From CF-167 sp963695195 (GTDB lineage Bacteria; Chloroflexota; Limnocylindria; QHBO01), in the NCBI GenBank assembly GCA_963695195.1, contig CAVOGE010000007.1, forward strand, positions 1,178,001 through 1,242,000: a stretch of 64,000 bases of DNA, in the 5' to 3' direction. A model generated the notes under the pieces. That model was not told the DNA's origin, ran no database searches, and saw nothing but the letters and a program-made list of their open reading frames with translations. The number at the start of each line of letters is the position of its first letter. Positions within the stretch are counted from its first letter, which is position 1. Below, in pieces: positions 42,351-52,289 of the stretch. The position numbers and the translations under genes are program-made.

Positions 42351-42896
42351 ATGGCGCGGAGGGGCGGCACGACGCGGACGGCCGCGCGGCTTGGGGTATC
42401 GGCGTTGGCCGCCGTGGGCCTCGCCGTCGCCTTCGCGCTCCTTGTCAGCGGCCGGCCGGACATCGGCAACCCTGACCTCGCGACCGTTGAGCGGACCATC
42501 ACCGGCACGTGGGAGTCGGATGCCGCCAGCCGGGAGCAGTTCATCGCCGCCTTCAGTGACGAATGGGATGCCGCCACGGTCGAGAGCCTCCTGGACGAGT
42601 TCGAGGTCCAGATGCCCGTCACGGTGATCCTGGAGCTCGACGATGGTGCGATGACGATCTCGACGCGCGACGCGGCCGGTCTGGTGGTGGTACGAGACGA
42701 GGGCACCTACGAGTTGCGCTCAAACCACACGTTCGTGTACAGCGAGGGCATCTGCGACCAATCTCTCGAGTTCCGGTTGACCGGGGACGTGCTCGACATC
42801 GACGTGTCGGCGTACAGCTGCGCCACCGAGAAACAGGACCTGGCGATCGACGTGTACTTCCACCTGTCGGCGTTCAGCCGGGTGGTGGCCCCTTAG
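42351..42896 (+). CDS. Membrane-anchored protein of unknown function
   Basis: 181 residues. One N-terminal span (LAAVGLAVAFALLVSGRPDI), then a lipocalin-like beta-rich part: ITGTWESDAASREQFIAAFS and GTYELRSNHTFVYSEGICDQ. Two Cys (ICDQSLEF, SYSCATEK) may pair. Converges on the kor operon. Confidence 0.6.
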   Translation: MARRGGTTRTAARLGVSALAAVGLAVAFALLVSGRPDIGNPDLATVERTITGTWESDAASREQFIAAFSDEWDAATVESLLDEFEVQMPVTVILELDDGAMTISTRDAAGLVVVRDEGTYELRSNHTFVYSEGICDQSLEFRLTGDVLDIDVSAYSCATEKQDLAIDVYFHLSAFSRVVAP

Positions 42897-42908
42897 GGGA
42901 CGCCTCGC

Positions 42909-43463
42909 CTAGGCGGCCACCGGGACGATGGCCGCGCGAATGCCGGCTTCGAAGGCCTGCAGATCGGCCTCCAGGATCTCCGGGCGCTTGGCGCCGACCA
43001 CCTCGCGGATCGCCTCGACCACCGAATCGCGGCTGACCCAGCCGAGGCGCCCGATCAGGGCGCCCAGGGCGACCACGCTCACCAGCTTGTCGTCGCCGGC
43101 ACCAGCCGCCAGCTCCGTGCAGGGGACGCGCAGTTCGTCGATCTTGGGCCGATTCGCGCTGGCGTCGCCGGTCAGCGACGCATTGGCGATCAGCAGCCCG
43201 CCGTCCGCAACTCGCGGCGCGAACCGGGCGAGCGACGGAGGATTCATCACGACTGCTGCGTCATACCGATCGACGACCGGCGAACCGATCTCTTCGTCAG
43301 CCACGATGACCGTGCACGAGGCGGTTCCGCCGCGCATCTCCGGGCCGTAGGAGGGGATCCAGAACGCCTCGAGCCCGTCGGCGATCGCCGCCCGGGCCAG
43401 GATCTGGCCGGCGAAGAGGAGCCCCTGCCCGCCGAATCCGGCGAAGACGACCGAGCGCTCCAT
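42909..43463 (-). CDS. korC: 2-oxoacid:ferredoxin oxidoreductase, gamma subunit
   Basis: 184 residues. RSVVFAGFGGQGLLFAGQIL is the family signature at the N-terminus; EMRGGTASCTVIV and SLARFAPRVADGGLLIANAS follow. Last of four genes. The beta stop lies 2 bp before its start codon, implying coupled translation. Confidence 0.9.
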   Translation of the reverse strand: MERSVVFAGFGGQGLLFAGQILARAAIADGLEAFWIPSYGPEMRGGTASCTVIVADEEIGSPVVDRYDAAVVMNPPSLARFAPRVADGGLLIANASLTGDASANRPKIDELRVPCTELAAGAGDDKLVSVVALGALIGRLGWVSRDSVVEAIREVVGAKRPEILEADLQAFEAGIRAAIVPVAA

Positions 43464-43464
43464 C

Positions 43465-44280
43465 TCAACCGGCCTCAGCCGCGGCCTCAGGCGCGGCCTC
43501 GGCCGGAGCCGGCTGTCGCTGCGGTGCGGATCGGTCCACCAGGACGCCCAGCGGGTACACCTTCTCGACCTCGGAAAGGTGCTCCATCGATTCGGGTGCG
43601 GTCATTCCCCACCCGACCGGGCAGTTGGAAAGGATCTCGACGATCGCGAAGCCGGCGCCGTCCATCTGTGCCCTGCAGGCGCGCTTGATCATCGCCTTGG
43701 TCTTGCCGATGTGCGGCGGGTCGCTGACCGAGCCGCGCGCGGCGTAGGTCACGCCGGGCAGGATGGCGAGCATCTCCGTCATCGGGATGGGGAATCCGGC
43801 AAGTCCCGCCTCACGCCCGGCTGGCGTGGAGGTGGTGCGCTGGCCGAGCAGGGTGGTCGGGGCCATCTGGCCGCCGGTCATGCCGTAGATCCCGTTGTTC
43901 ACGAAGATCGCCGTGATGAGCTCGCCCCGCCCGGCGGCGTGGATGATCTCCGCGGTCCCGATCGCGGCCAGGTCGCCGTCTCCCTGGTAGGTGAGCACGA
44001 AACTGTCCGGGCGCACCCGGCGGATCCCGGTCGCCACGGCCGGCGCCCGTCCGTGCGGCGCCTCGACCCAGTCGAGCTGCAGGTAGTCGTAGGCGAAGAC
44101 GGCACAACCGACCGGGGCCACGGCGATGGTGCGCGGCGCCAGCTCGAGTTCCTCGAGCACCTCGGCGAGCAGGCGGTGGATGATGCCGTGCCCGCAGCCG
44201 GGGCAGTAGTGCGTCGAGCGGTCGGTGAGCAGCTCCGGGCGGGCGGCGATCACCCGTGGGGGAGTAGCGACAGCGGTCAT
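43465..44280 (-). CDS. korB: 2-oxoacid:ferredoxin oxidoreductase, beta (TPP) subunit
   Basis: 271 residues. HYCPGCGHGIIHRLLAEVLE holds the conserved cysteines; GDGDLAAIGTAEIIHAAGRG and NNGIYGMTGGQMAPTT form the thiamine diphosphate/Mg site. An Ala/Pro/Glu-rich tail (APAEAAPEAAAEAG) is extra. The closest pattern is 2-oxoglutarate (KorB) but branched-chain (VorB-like) substrates are possible. ATGA overlap with alpha. Confidence 0.9.
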   Translation of the reverse strand: MTAVATPPRVIAARPELLTDRSTHYCPGCGHGIIHRLLAEVLEELELAPRTIAVAPVGCAVFAYDYLQLDWVEAPHGRAPAVATGIRRVRPDSFVLTYQGDGDLAAIGTAEIIHAAGRGELITAIFVNNGIYGMTGGQMAPTTLLGQRTTSTPAGREAGLAGFPIPMTEMLAILPGVTYAARGSVSDPPHIGKTKAMIKRACRAQMDGAGFAIVEILSNCPVGWGMTAPESMEHLSEVEKVYPLGVLVDRSAPQRQPAPAEAAPEAAAEAG

Positions 44281-45404
44281 CTGGCGCCTCCGGCGCGAGC
44301 GACTTCGTCGAGCCGCCGCAGGTCGGCGAGCACCTCGTCTGGCGTCGGCAGCATTCCGCCGGTTCGGCCGTGGAAGGCGACCGTGCAGCGTCCCTCGACC
44401 GCGAGCCTGACGTCCTCGACCATCTGCCCCGCCGAGAGCTCCACGACCAGCATGTCGGCCGGTCGCGACGCCAGCTCGCGCAGCTGCGCCTCGGGGAACG
44501 GCCACAGGCTTATCGGCCGGAAGAGCCCGACCCGGATCCCCTCCTGTCGCGCCTTCCTCACCGCCGAATGGGCGATCCGTGCGGCCGTCCCATAGGCGAC
44601 GACCACCAGGTCGGCGTCATCGAGCTGCTCGTCTGCCCACCGAACCTCGTTGCGCGCGATGTCGGCGAACTTGGCCTGGAGGGCTGTGTTGTGCTCCTCG
44701 AGCCGCTCCGGCTGCAGGTGCAGCGAGCGCAGGACCCGGGGTGGGCGTCCATCGGCCCCGGTCAGGGCCCAGTCGAATTCCTGCCGCGGCGGGTGCCGGA
44801 ATTGCGGCGCGATCGGCTCCATCGCCTGTCCCAGGATGCCGTCGGCCAGCAGGATGACCGGCGTCCGATATCGCTCGGCGAGCTCGAACGCGGTCGCCAC
44901 CAGTTCCACCGCCTCGCCGATCGACGCAGGAGCAAGCACGGGAACCTTGTAGTCGCCATGGCCATGGCCCTTCACCGCCTGGAAGTAGTCGCTCTGGCTC
45001 GGACCGATGCTCCCCAGGCCCGGTCCGCCACGCATCACGTTCACCACCACGATGGGCGTCTCGGAGCCGGCCATGTAGCTCATCGCCTCGGCCATGAGGC
45101 TGAATCCGGGGCTCGACGAGCTGACGAGCACGCGCGCCCCGGTCGCCGCGGCGCCAAGACCCATGTTGATGGCGCCGAGTTCGCTCTCGGCCTGTACGAA
45201 GACCCTGCCGAGTTCCGGCATGCGTTTCGCCATCCACTCCAGCAGCTCGGCTTGCGGGGTGATGGGGTAGCCGAAATAGGCATCGCAGCCCGCCTGAATG
45301 GCCGCCTCGGCGATCGCCTCGTTGCCCTTCATCAGGATCCGGGCGCGCTTGGCACGCGTCGCCTCGTCGGCGGCGGCCGGGGCTCGATCAATGGTGGCGG
45401 TCAT
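44277..45404 (-). CDS. korA: 2-oxoacid:ferredoxin oxidoreductase, alpha subunit
   Basis: 375 residues. LMKGNEAIAEAAIQAGCDAY and FGYPITPQAELLEWMAKRMP are the pyrimidine-binding opening; QAESELGAINMGLGAAATGA and SSSSPGFSLMAEAMSYMAGS the central core. The C-terminal transketolase-like part has VVVAYGTAARIAHSAVRKAR. In the reductive or oxidative TCA cycle it links 2-oxoacid decarboxylation to ferredoxin. Start overlaps the ferredoxin stop (ATGA). Confidence 0.9.
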   Translation of the reverse strand: MTATIDRAPAAADEATRAKRARILMKGNEAIAEAAIQAGCDAYFGYPITPQAELLEWMAKRMPELGRVFVQAESELGAINMGLGAAATGARVLVSSSSPGFSLMAEAMSYMAGSETPIVVVNVMRGGPGLGSIGPSQSDYFQAVKGHGHGDYKVPVLAPASIGEAVELVATAFELAERYRTPVILLADGILGQAMEPIAPQFRHPPRQEFDWALTGADGRPPRVLRSLHLQPERLEEHNTALQAKFADIARNEVRWADEQLDDADLVVVAYGTAARIAHSAVRKARQEGIRVGLFRPISLWPFPEAQLRELASRPADMLVVELSAGQMVEDVRLAVEGRCTVAFHGRTGGMLPTPDEVLADLRRLDEVARAGGAR

Positions 45405-45694
45405 CCTGCGGCCTCCCGCTTGCGTGGGGCATAGACGGTGAAGACGGCATCGGGGCAGACCCGAGCGCAGAACGCGCAGCTGGTGCAGCTCGGGGCGTCG
45501 TGGAGCTCGATCGGGTGGTAGCCGAGCGCGTTGACGACGTCGCGGTCGAGCGCAAGCAGGTGGTACGGGCAGGCCGCTACGCACAGCTCGCAGCCTTTGC
45601 ATCGGTCGCTGGCGATCTCGAGCGGCGTGAACGTCACCTCCCGCTTGCGGCTCGCCGATCTGGTGCGCGTGGTCACGCTGGCTGCACTCATCAT
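45401..45694 (-). CDS. korD: 4Fe-4S ferredoxin-like delta subunit
   Basis: 97 residues. Two clusters: CKGCELCVAACPYH and CTSCAFCARVCPDA, the CxxCxxCxxxCP pattern twice. Electrons from the TPP subunit pass through these to free ferredoxin. First gene of the kor operon; an in-frame ATG 11 codons upstream is less likely as a start. Confidence 0.88.
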   Translation of the reverse strand: MMSAASVTTRTRSASRKREVTFTPLEIASDRCKGCELCVAACPYHLLALDRDVVNALGYHPIELHDAPSCTSCAFCARVCPDAVFTVYAPRKREAAG

Positions 45695-45818
45695 CCGGAG
45701 GGTGCCCCCGCAGGCGCGACAGGGCAAGAGCCGAACGGCATCCCTGCGCCGGGACCTCGGTCGCTTGCCGGGCGGACGGACGCTCGCGATCCAGCCGACT
45801 CGACCCGCCGTCGGGGGT

Positions 45819-46097
45819 CTACTCGACCTCGCTGCCGGTGGTGATCCTCCGCCGCGTGGAGATCTCCACCGCCGCCTCGCGCCCCTCGTGGGCGGGGTGC
45901 TCGACCAGGGCGACCAGCCGGCTCGACATGAACCGCCCGGTGCGCACCGGCGTGCCGCCGCGCGTCACCTCGCTCACCTCGACCACGCCCCGCGCCGTGG
46001 TGACCTCGATCCGCCGTCCGGCGCGGGTCGCCTCGATCACAAAGGTCTGCGTCCCCTGGCCGGTGTCCACCACCGCCTCGACCCGATCGCCCTTCAT
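45819..46097 (-). CDS. Uncharacterised small protein
   Basis: 92 residues. Strand-rich: VEAVVDTGQGTQTFVIEATR, AGRRIEVTTARGVVEVSEVT. No family recognised; similar to short beta proteins next to metabolic operons in GC-rich bacteria. Bases 45695-45818 hold nothing clear. Confidence 0.6.
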   Translation of the reverse strand: MKGDRVEAVVDTGQGTQTFVIEATRAGRRIEVTTARGVVEVSEVTRGGTPVRTGRFMSSRLVALVEHPAHEGREAAVEISTRRRITTGSEVE

Positions 46098-46141
46098 GGA
46101 GGCAGCCTAGACCGATCCACCCGCGCGGTCCAGACCGGGCG

Positions 46142-47777
46142 TCAGGCGGCGTAGACCTCGGTCCCCTCGGCGAGGGTGAGCACCACCCGCGCGTCGCCGA
46201 TCGGCCCGGCATCGGGTGCCCGCAGGTTCCGGTCCAGCACCACCATGTCCGCCGCCTTGCCCACCTCCAGGGTGCCGGTCACGTGGTCCAGGTGGTTGAC
46301 GTACGCGGAGCCGATGGTGAACGCGGCAAGTGCCGCGTCGAGCGGCAGGCGCTCATCGGGCAGGAAGGGGGGATTGTGACGGGCATCGGTATCAACCCGC
46401 GTGACGGCGACCTCCATCTCGAGCAGCGGGTTGGGCGACGAGACGGTCCAGTCGCTGCCGCCGGCCAGGCGGGCGCCACTCCGCAGCAGGCTGGCGAACG
46501 GGTACTGCCAGGCGGTCCGTCGCGGGCCGAGGACGGGGATTCGCAGGTCGCGCATCTGGTCGTCACTCGATGCCCACAGGGGCTGCATGTTCGCGGTGGC
46601 GCCGATAGCGGCGAAGCGCGGGATGTCGGCGGGGTTGATCAGCTCGATGTGCGCGATGTGATGCCGCCCATCGGTGCGTCCGTTGGCGGCCAGGGCGCCC
46701 TCGATCGCGTCGAGAGCGAGCTGCACGCCGCCATCGCCGATGGCGTGGAAGTGACACTGGAAGCCGAGCCGGTCCAGCTCGGCCACGGCCGCCAGCAGCT
46801 CGTCCGGCGGAATCATGGGCATGCCGCGGTTCTCGGTGCGGTTGCCGTCGAGGTCGAAGTAGGGCTCGGTCAGGAGCGCGGTGCCGTTCTCGATGATGCC
46901 GTCCACGAAGAACTTGACGCTGTCCGCGCGAAACCGATCGGTCTGGGCTGCAACCGGCGTATCCCGCTCGCGGAGCATGTCGGCGATCTGCTCCGGACCG
47001 CGGCCGTTCTCCCAGAGCTGCGCGGCCACCACCCGCGCCGTGAGGCGCCCCTCGGCAGCCGCGCGGCGGTAGGCGGCCAGCTCGGCCGCCCGGACCCAAG
47101 CGTCCTGCCAGGCGGTGATGCCCAGCGAGTGGAGGTAGCGCTGGGCCTCGGCGAGCCCGGCGTCCAGGTCGTCGGCGTCCGGCGGCGGGATCAGGTCGTC
47201 GACCAGGTTTGCCGCCCCCTCGTGCAGCGTGCCGGCCGGCTCCCCGTTGGGGTCCCGCTCGATTCGCCCGTCGACCGGATCGGGGGTGGCGGCCGTGATA
47301 CCGGCGAGCTCGAGCGCGCGGCTGTTGACCCAGGCCGAGTGGCCGTCACGCGAGGCGAGGAAGACCGGTCGGTCGGGAACAACGGCGTCCAGCGCAGTTC
47401 GGCCCGGATTGCCGCCGGGAAAGGCGGGCATCGCCCAGCCGCTGCCGTTGACCCACGCGCGATCCGGGTTCGCGGCGGCATACGCCGCGATCCGCTCGGA
47501 GTAGGCGCGGGCGTCGCCGAGGTCGTGCAGGGCGCACAGCCCGGCGGCCAGACCCGCCGTGGATCGGGTGGACGTGCGCGTCCTGGAATCCAGGGAGCAG
47601 CGTCTCGCCTCCGAGCGCGATGCGGCGGGTCGCCGGTCCGGAGAGCGCCTCGACCTCCCGCCGACCTCCGACCGCCACGATGCGACCGCCGCGCACGGCA
47701 ACGGCGTCGGCCGCGGTGGGGTGCCCCGTCATCGTCTCGACGGTGGCCCCGCTGATCACGAGGTCGGCGAACTCCAT
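46142..47777 (-). CDS. YtcJ-like amidohydrolase, one frameshift
   Basis: About 545 residues. N-terminus MEFADLVISGATVETMTGHP, first metal motif GFQDAHVHPIH; the frame then changes (one surplus base near 47545) to LAAGLCALHDLGDARAYSER. Later metal-site motifs: CHFHAIGDGG, IAHIELINP, AGGSDWTVSSPNPL. C-terminal TIGSAYVNHLDHVTGTLEVG and MVVLDRNL are the composite beta domain. Substrate unknown; the group includes exoenzyme and metal-dependent deacylases. Confidence 0.87.
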
Positions 47778-47885
47778 GCCCCGATGCTACCCTTACCGGC
47801 AGCCACTCACCCCCGCGGGGCGCCGGCGCCGAACACACTTCGCCGCCCGGGCAGCACCCGCGACCACGTCAGGAGCCCTCTTCCC

Positions 47886-50800
47886 GTGCACCGATTCAGC
47901 GAGCTTGCCGTTGCCAGGCGCAGCGTCGTTCTCCTCCTCGCCGGCGGCCTCTTCCTGGCCGGCCTCCTCGCCTGGGGGAGCCTGAAGCAGGAGCTCGTCC
48001 CCGACGTCGAATTCCCGATCGTCACGGTGATCGCCCCGTACCCCGGCGCCGGTGCTGCGGATGTCACCGAGCAGGTGACCAAGCCGATCGAGCGCGCGAT
48101 TGGAGCGATCCCTGGCATCGACACGATCCAGTCGACATCGGCCAACTCGATCGCCCTGGTGATCGCCGAGTTCGACTACGGGACCGATGTCCGCGAGGTC
48201 ACCTCGCTGATCGAGGAGAACCTGGCCACCGCGGGGCTGCCTGCATCGGTCCAGCCGCAGGTGACGCCGTTCAACATCAATTCGACGCCGGTCCTCTTCA
48301 GCTCGATCAGCGCCACGAGCGCCGATGGCCTGGAGGCAGCCGCCCGGATCGCGCGCGAGGAGATCGTCCCGGAGCTGTCCGCGATCTCCGGCGTTGCCGC
48401 GGTCGAGCTCACCGGCGGCCTCGAGGAGCGGCTGCTGATCACGCTCGACCCGGTCAAGCTGGCCGATGCCGGCATCTCGACCCAGCAGGTGATTGGCCTG
48501 CTGACCGCCAACAACCTGACCTTCCCCGGTGGCGGCCTGAATACCGGGGAGCAGACGATCCCGGTCACCACCATCGGTCGCTTCACCTCGGTCGCCGAGG
48601 TCCGCGACCTGGTGGTGGGGGTCCGTCCGCCGCCTGACGGCGACACCACCAGCCCGCCCTACGCTCCGGTGCCGCTCACGCTCGGTGACCTCGGCACGGT
48701 GGACGTCGTGGCGCAGGCGACGACCGGCTACGGCCGCAGCGACGGCCAGCCGGCGCTGAGCCTCACGGTCTCCAAGACGCAGGATGCCAATACCGTCGAG
48801 GTGGCGCAGGCCGCGCAGGCGCTGCTCGACGAGATCGCCGCGCGACACACCGATTCGCTGAGCGTGTCGACCATCGCCGACCAGTCGGTCTTCATTATCG
48901 ACTCGCGCGACGGCCTGCTACGCGAGGGCGGCCTGGGCGCCATCTTCGCGGTGCTCACCATCTTCCTGTTCCTGTTCAGCCTGCGCTCCACCTTCGTGGC
49001 CGCAGTGAGCATCCCGCTCTCGCTGCTGATCGCGCTGGTCGGCATGCAGTTGAGTGGGATCAGCATCAACATCATGACCCTGGGCGGCCTGGCGGTCGCC
49101 GTTGGCCGCGTCGTGGACGACTCGATCGTGGTGCTCGAGAACATCTATCGCCACCGGGCGCTGGGCGACGACCGGATGACCGCCGTGCTCCGCGGACCCC
49201 GCGAGGTGGCCTCGGCGATCACGGCCAGCACGCTCACGACCGTTGCCGTGTTCATGCCGCTCGGTTTCGCCGGTGGCTTCATCAGCCAGTTCTTCCTGCC
49301 GTTCGCGCTGACCGTCACCTTTGCGCTGGTCGGCTCGCTGTTCGTGGCCCTGACCGTGATCCCGGTCCTCGCCTACCTGTTCATGGGGCGCGTCAGCACC
49401 GCGGTGGACGAGACCGGCGAGCCACGCAACTCCCTGTGGGTGCACGCCTACGACCCGACGATCCGATTCGCCCTCCGCAACCGGTGGACCAAGCTCGGCG
49501 TGGTCGCCCTGTCGGCCGCCCTGTTCGTCGGCTCGCTGGTGCTGGTGCCGCTGCTGCCGACCCAGTTCATCAGTTCGGGGTCGGAGAAGATCCTGCGCGT
49601 TACCGTGGCGCCGCCTTCAGGAGCCAGCTCGGCGGCCGTCCTGGAGCGGGCGATCGAGGCGGAGGCGATCCTGCTGGACGACCCGATGGTCGAGCAGATC
49701 CAGACCACCGTGCCCGGTGAAGGAGATACCGGCTTCCAGACGCTCTTCGCGGCGCAGACCGGGCGGCCCGCCAACAGCGCCGTCCTCACGGTGCGGCTGG
49801 ACTCCACGGTTGACCTGGTCGAGTACGCGGTCAAGCTCGCCGAGGATCTCGACCCGGTACGCGGGGACGGCTTCGACGTGGCGGTTGGCCAGCAGGGCGG
49901 CGGGACGAGCAACGCCCTGACGGTGATCGTCACCGCCAACGACCCGGCACAGGTCGAAGTGGCCACCGCCGCCCTGATGGAAGCGCTGGGCGACCTGACG
50001 GGTTTCACCAACCTGACCACCGACCTGGTCCGCGCCGCGCCGGAGATCCAGGTCCGCGTCGATGCGAACAAGGCGGTCGCGCTCGGCACATCCGCGGCCC
50101 AGATCGGGGCGGAGGTGCGCGGCGCGCTCACGGGGCAGACGGTCAGCCGCATCCAGTTCCCCGACTCGAACCCGATCGACGTGGTCGTCCGCATCGACCC
50201 CGCCGCGACGGCTTCGCTGGCGGACCTCGCGGCGCTGCCGGTCGGCACCATCGCCCGGGCGCCGCTGGGTACGGTCGCCACCGTGGAGCAGGTCGAGGTG
50301 CAGGGCACCATCACCCGCATCGACCAGGCGCCGTCGGCATCGGTCAAGGCGGAGATCACCAGCAAGGACACCGGTGCCGTGTCGGCATCGGTCCAGGCCG
50401 AGATCGACGACCTGAAGGCGTCGGGGGCGATCCCGCCAGGCGTCAGCGTGGAGCTGGCCGGGGTGTCGCAGCAGCAGGCCGAGGCGTTCGGCGGACTCTT
50501 CGCCGCCATGGGTATCGCCGTCCTGCTCGTCTTCGTGATGCTGGTCTTCACCTTCAACTCGCTGATCACCCCGTTCATCATCCTGTTCAGCCTGCCGCTG
50601 GCCACCATCGGTGCCTTCCCGGCGCTGGTGCTGACCGGCCGCCCGATCGGGGTGAGCGCGCTGATCGGCTTCCTGATGCTGATCGGGATCGTGGTGACCA
50701 ACGCGATCGTGCTGCTCGACCTGGTGGAGCGCTTGAAGGCCGATGGGCACTCGACCCGGGACGCACTGGTCGAGGGTGGCAAGACCAGGGTCAGACCGAT

Positions 50801-51026
50801 CCTGATGACCGCCATCGCGACCATCCTGGCGCTCGTGCCGCTGGCGGCAGGCTTCAACGAGGGATCGATCATCGCCGCCGAGCTCGGCACCGTGGTGATC
50901 GGCGGTCTGCTGAGCTCGACCTTCCTGACGCTGATCGTGGTGCCGGTCGTCTATTCGCTGGTCGACGGCGCGAAGGCGCGGATGCGCCGCCGCCCGTCGA
51001 GCCTGGAGGCCGCTGTCACGAACTGA
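47886..51026 (+). CDS. RND-family efflux transporter (HAE1/AcrB type)
   Basis: 1046 residues from GTG 47886. N-terminal span then PYPGAGAADVTEQVTKPIER (porter domain), LAVAVGRVVDDSIVVLENIY with the TM4 proton-relay acidic residues, VFMPLGFAGG, and the second half ending GIVVTNAIVLLDLVERLKAD and TRVRPILMTAIATI. Full-length RND exporter using the proton gradient. No membrane-fusion or outer-membrane partner gene lies beside it, which is common in monoderm-like RND proteins. TGCTACCCT at 47783 may be its promoter. Confidence 0.92.
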   Translation: MHRFSELAVARRSVVLLLAGGLFLAGLLAWGSLKQELVPDVEFPIVTVIAPYPGAGAADVTEQVTKPIERAIGAIPGIDTIQSTSANSIALVIAEFDYGTDVREVTSLIEENLATAGLPASVQPQVTPFNINSTPVLFSSISATSADGLEAAARIAREEIVPELSAISGVAAVELTGGLEERLLITLDPVKLADAGISTQQVIGLLTANNLTFPGGGLNTGEQTIPVTTIGRFTSVAEVRDLVVGVRPPPDGDTTSPPYAPVPLTLGDLGTVDVVAQATTGYGRSDGQPALSLTVSKTQDANTVEVAQAAQALLDEIAARHTDSLSVSTIADQSVFIIDSRDGLLREGGLGAIFAVLTIFLFLFSLRSTFVAAVSIPLSLLIALVGMQLSGISINIMTLGGLAVAVGRVVDDSIVVLENIYRHRALGDDRMTAVLRGPREVASAITASTLTTVAVFMPLGFAGGFISQFFLPFALTVTFALVGSLFVALTVIPVLAYLFMGRVSTAVDETGEPRNSLWVHAYDPTIRFALRNRWTKLGVVALSAALFVGSLVLVPLLPTQFISSGSEKILRVTVAPPSGASSAAVLERAIEAEAILLDDPMVEQIQTTVPGEGDTGFQTLFAAQTGRPANSAVLTVRLDSTVDLVEYAVKLAEDLDPVRGDGFDVAVGQQGGGTSNALTVIVTANDPAQVEVATAALMEALGDLTGFTNLTTDLVRAAPEIQVRVDANKAVALGTSAAQIGAEVRGALTGQTVSRIQFPDSNPIDVVVRIDPAATASLADLAALPVGTIARAPLGTVATVEQVEVQGTITRIDQAPSASVKAEITSKDTGAVSASVQAEIDDLKASGAIPPGVSVELAGVSQQQAEAFGGLFAAMGIAVLLVFVMLVFTFNSLITPFIILFSLPLATIGAFPALVLTGRPIGVSALIGFLMLIGIVVTNAIVLLDLVERLKADGHSTRDALVEGGKTRVRPILMTAIATILALVPLAAGFNEGSIIAAELGTVVIGGLLSSTFLTLIVVPVVYSLVDGAKARMRRRPSSLEAAVTN

Positions 51027-51053
51027 GGCCGGCAGCGGTCCTGTCTGTGTACC

Positions 51054-51563
51054 GTGGCCATCTTGGGAGCGACAACGACGAGGACCGGCGACCGATCGTT
51101 GACTGACGCCGATTTCGGCGAGCAGTTCAGCCTGATGCGTGGCCGGCTGCTGGCGATCTGCGGCGGGCTGGTCGGGGCCGACGAGGCGGAGGACATCGTG
51201 CAGGAGACCTACCTGCGCGCCCGACGCAATCTGGGCACGATCCGTGACCCGGCTGCGCTCGAGGGTTGGGTGACCCGCATCGCGGTCAACCTGTGCTACT
51301 CGCACCATGCACGCGGTGGGACCCTGCGACGGCTCCTCCCCGCGCTGCTGCCAGCGCAGACGCACCAGGGCGGGGATCTCGGTCTGCGCGATCTTCTCGA
51401 GCGGCTGCCACCGCGCGAACGCACTGTCATGGTCCTGCACTACGGACACGGCTACGCCTTCGACGAGATCGCCCGGCTCCTCTCCATCTCCCCGGAGAAC
51501 GCGCGCAAGATCGCGTCGCGCACCCGGCGCAAGCTCGCCGCCGAGTGGCGGAGGTCCGGATGA
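51054..51563 (+). CDS. ECF sigma factor (sigma-70 family)
   Basis: 169 residues, GTG start. GADEAEDIVQETYLRARRNL is region 2, WVTRIAVNLCYSHHARGG the end of it, LPPRERTVMVLHYGHGYAFD and EIARLLSISPENARKIASRT region 4 with its HTH. Starts 28 bp after the RND gene and overlaps the anti-sigma gene (ATGA). Confidence 0.88.
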   Translation: MAILGATTTRTGDRSLTDADFGEQFSLMRGRLLAICGGLVGADEAEDIVQETYLRARRNLGTIRDPAALEGWVTRIAVNLCYSHHARGGTLRRLLPALLPAQTHQGGDLGLRDLLERLPPRERTVMVLHYGHGYAFDEIARLLSISPENARKIASRTRRKLAAEWRRSG

Positions 51564-52249
51564 CGACCCGGTGCGAGCTGGCCGCCTCCGTCTTCGATGC
51601 CGCGCTCGACGGGGCGCTGACCGACGACCAGCGACTCCACGCCGAAACGTGTGACGCCTGCCAGGCTGCGCTGGCGCAGGTGCCGAGCTTCGACCGACAG
51701 CTGCGCGCCGCCGCCCAGTCGTTGGCTACTGCACCGCTCCCGGCGAGCGCGCTGGAGGCCGGCCGCGTGGCCGGCGCACGGTTCGACATGGCGTCGGCGC
51801 TCCGGCTGACCGCAGCCGCGTTGGTCGCCGGAGTTGTCCTGCTTGCCGCGCAGGCGGGCTACCTCCGTGTCGGGGCACCCCCGACGGCGTCCGTGTCTCC
51901 CGAGCCGGGGTTCCGGCTGCACATCGTGGTGCGCAACTACCGACCGACCGCCGAGCTGCTCGAGGTGACCTCGGGGACCGGACCCGGAGCGGTGAACCTG
52001 GAGATCCCTGTCGCGGGCTGTCGCATCGCGTACATCGCGGTCCCCCTCGGAGGCACCTGGAGCGTGGTTTTCAACGGCCAGCGGGAGGCAGCCGGCCCCG
52101 CGTCGCCGGTCGCCGGCGAGGTGAGCCAGGACCTTTCGGTTCGGATCAGCCGCCCGATTGCCACCACCCAGGTCTTCGATGGGATTCCCGAGGAGGCTTC
52201 GCTCGGGGCCGATGCGCTCGCTGCCGCCGTGCTCAGCCCCTGCCGGTAG
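51560..52249 (+). CDS. Anti-sigma factor with zinc-finger motif
   Basis: 229 residues. RLHAETCDACQAALAQV is the HxxxCxxC motif; one membrane span (LRLTAAALVAGVVLLAAQAG) separates it from an extracytoplasmic part with GAVNLEIPVAGCRIAYIAVP. It most likely holds the ECF sigma factor at the membrane. The 3' end is followed by the propeller lipoprotein. Confidence 0.78.
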   Translation: MTTRCELAASVFDAALDGALTDDQRLHAETCDACQAALAQVPSFDRQLRAAAQSLATAPLPASALEAGRVAGARFDMASALRLTAAALVAGVVLLAAQAGYLRVGAPPTASVSPEPGFRLHIVVRNYRPTAELLEVTSGTGPGAVNLEIPVAGCRIAYIAVPLGGTWSVVFNGQREAAGPASPVAGEVSQDLSVRISRPIATTQVFDGIPEEASLGADALAAAVLSPCR

Positions 52250-52289
52250 CGCCTGTCACATTCGGAGCCGGTCATCGGTCTTGCTGGTG

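Noticed and set aside
42900..42925. Palindrome CGCCTAGGCG as a terminator between convergent genes
   Set aside because: Only 10 bp with no loop and no T run; it also lies at the coding end of korC.
49617..51449. 610-codon minus-strand ORF opposite the RND transporter
   Set aside because: His/Arg/Gln-rich shadow with no hydrophobic or catalytic pattern.
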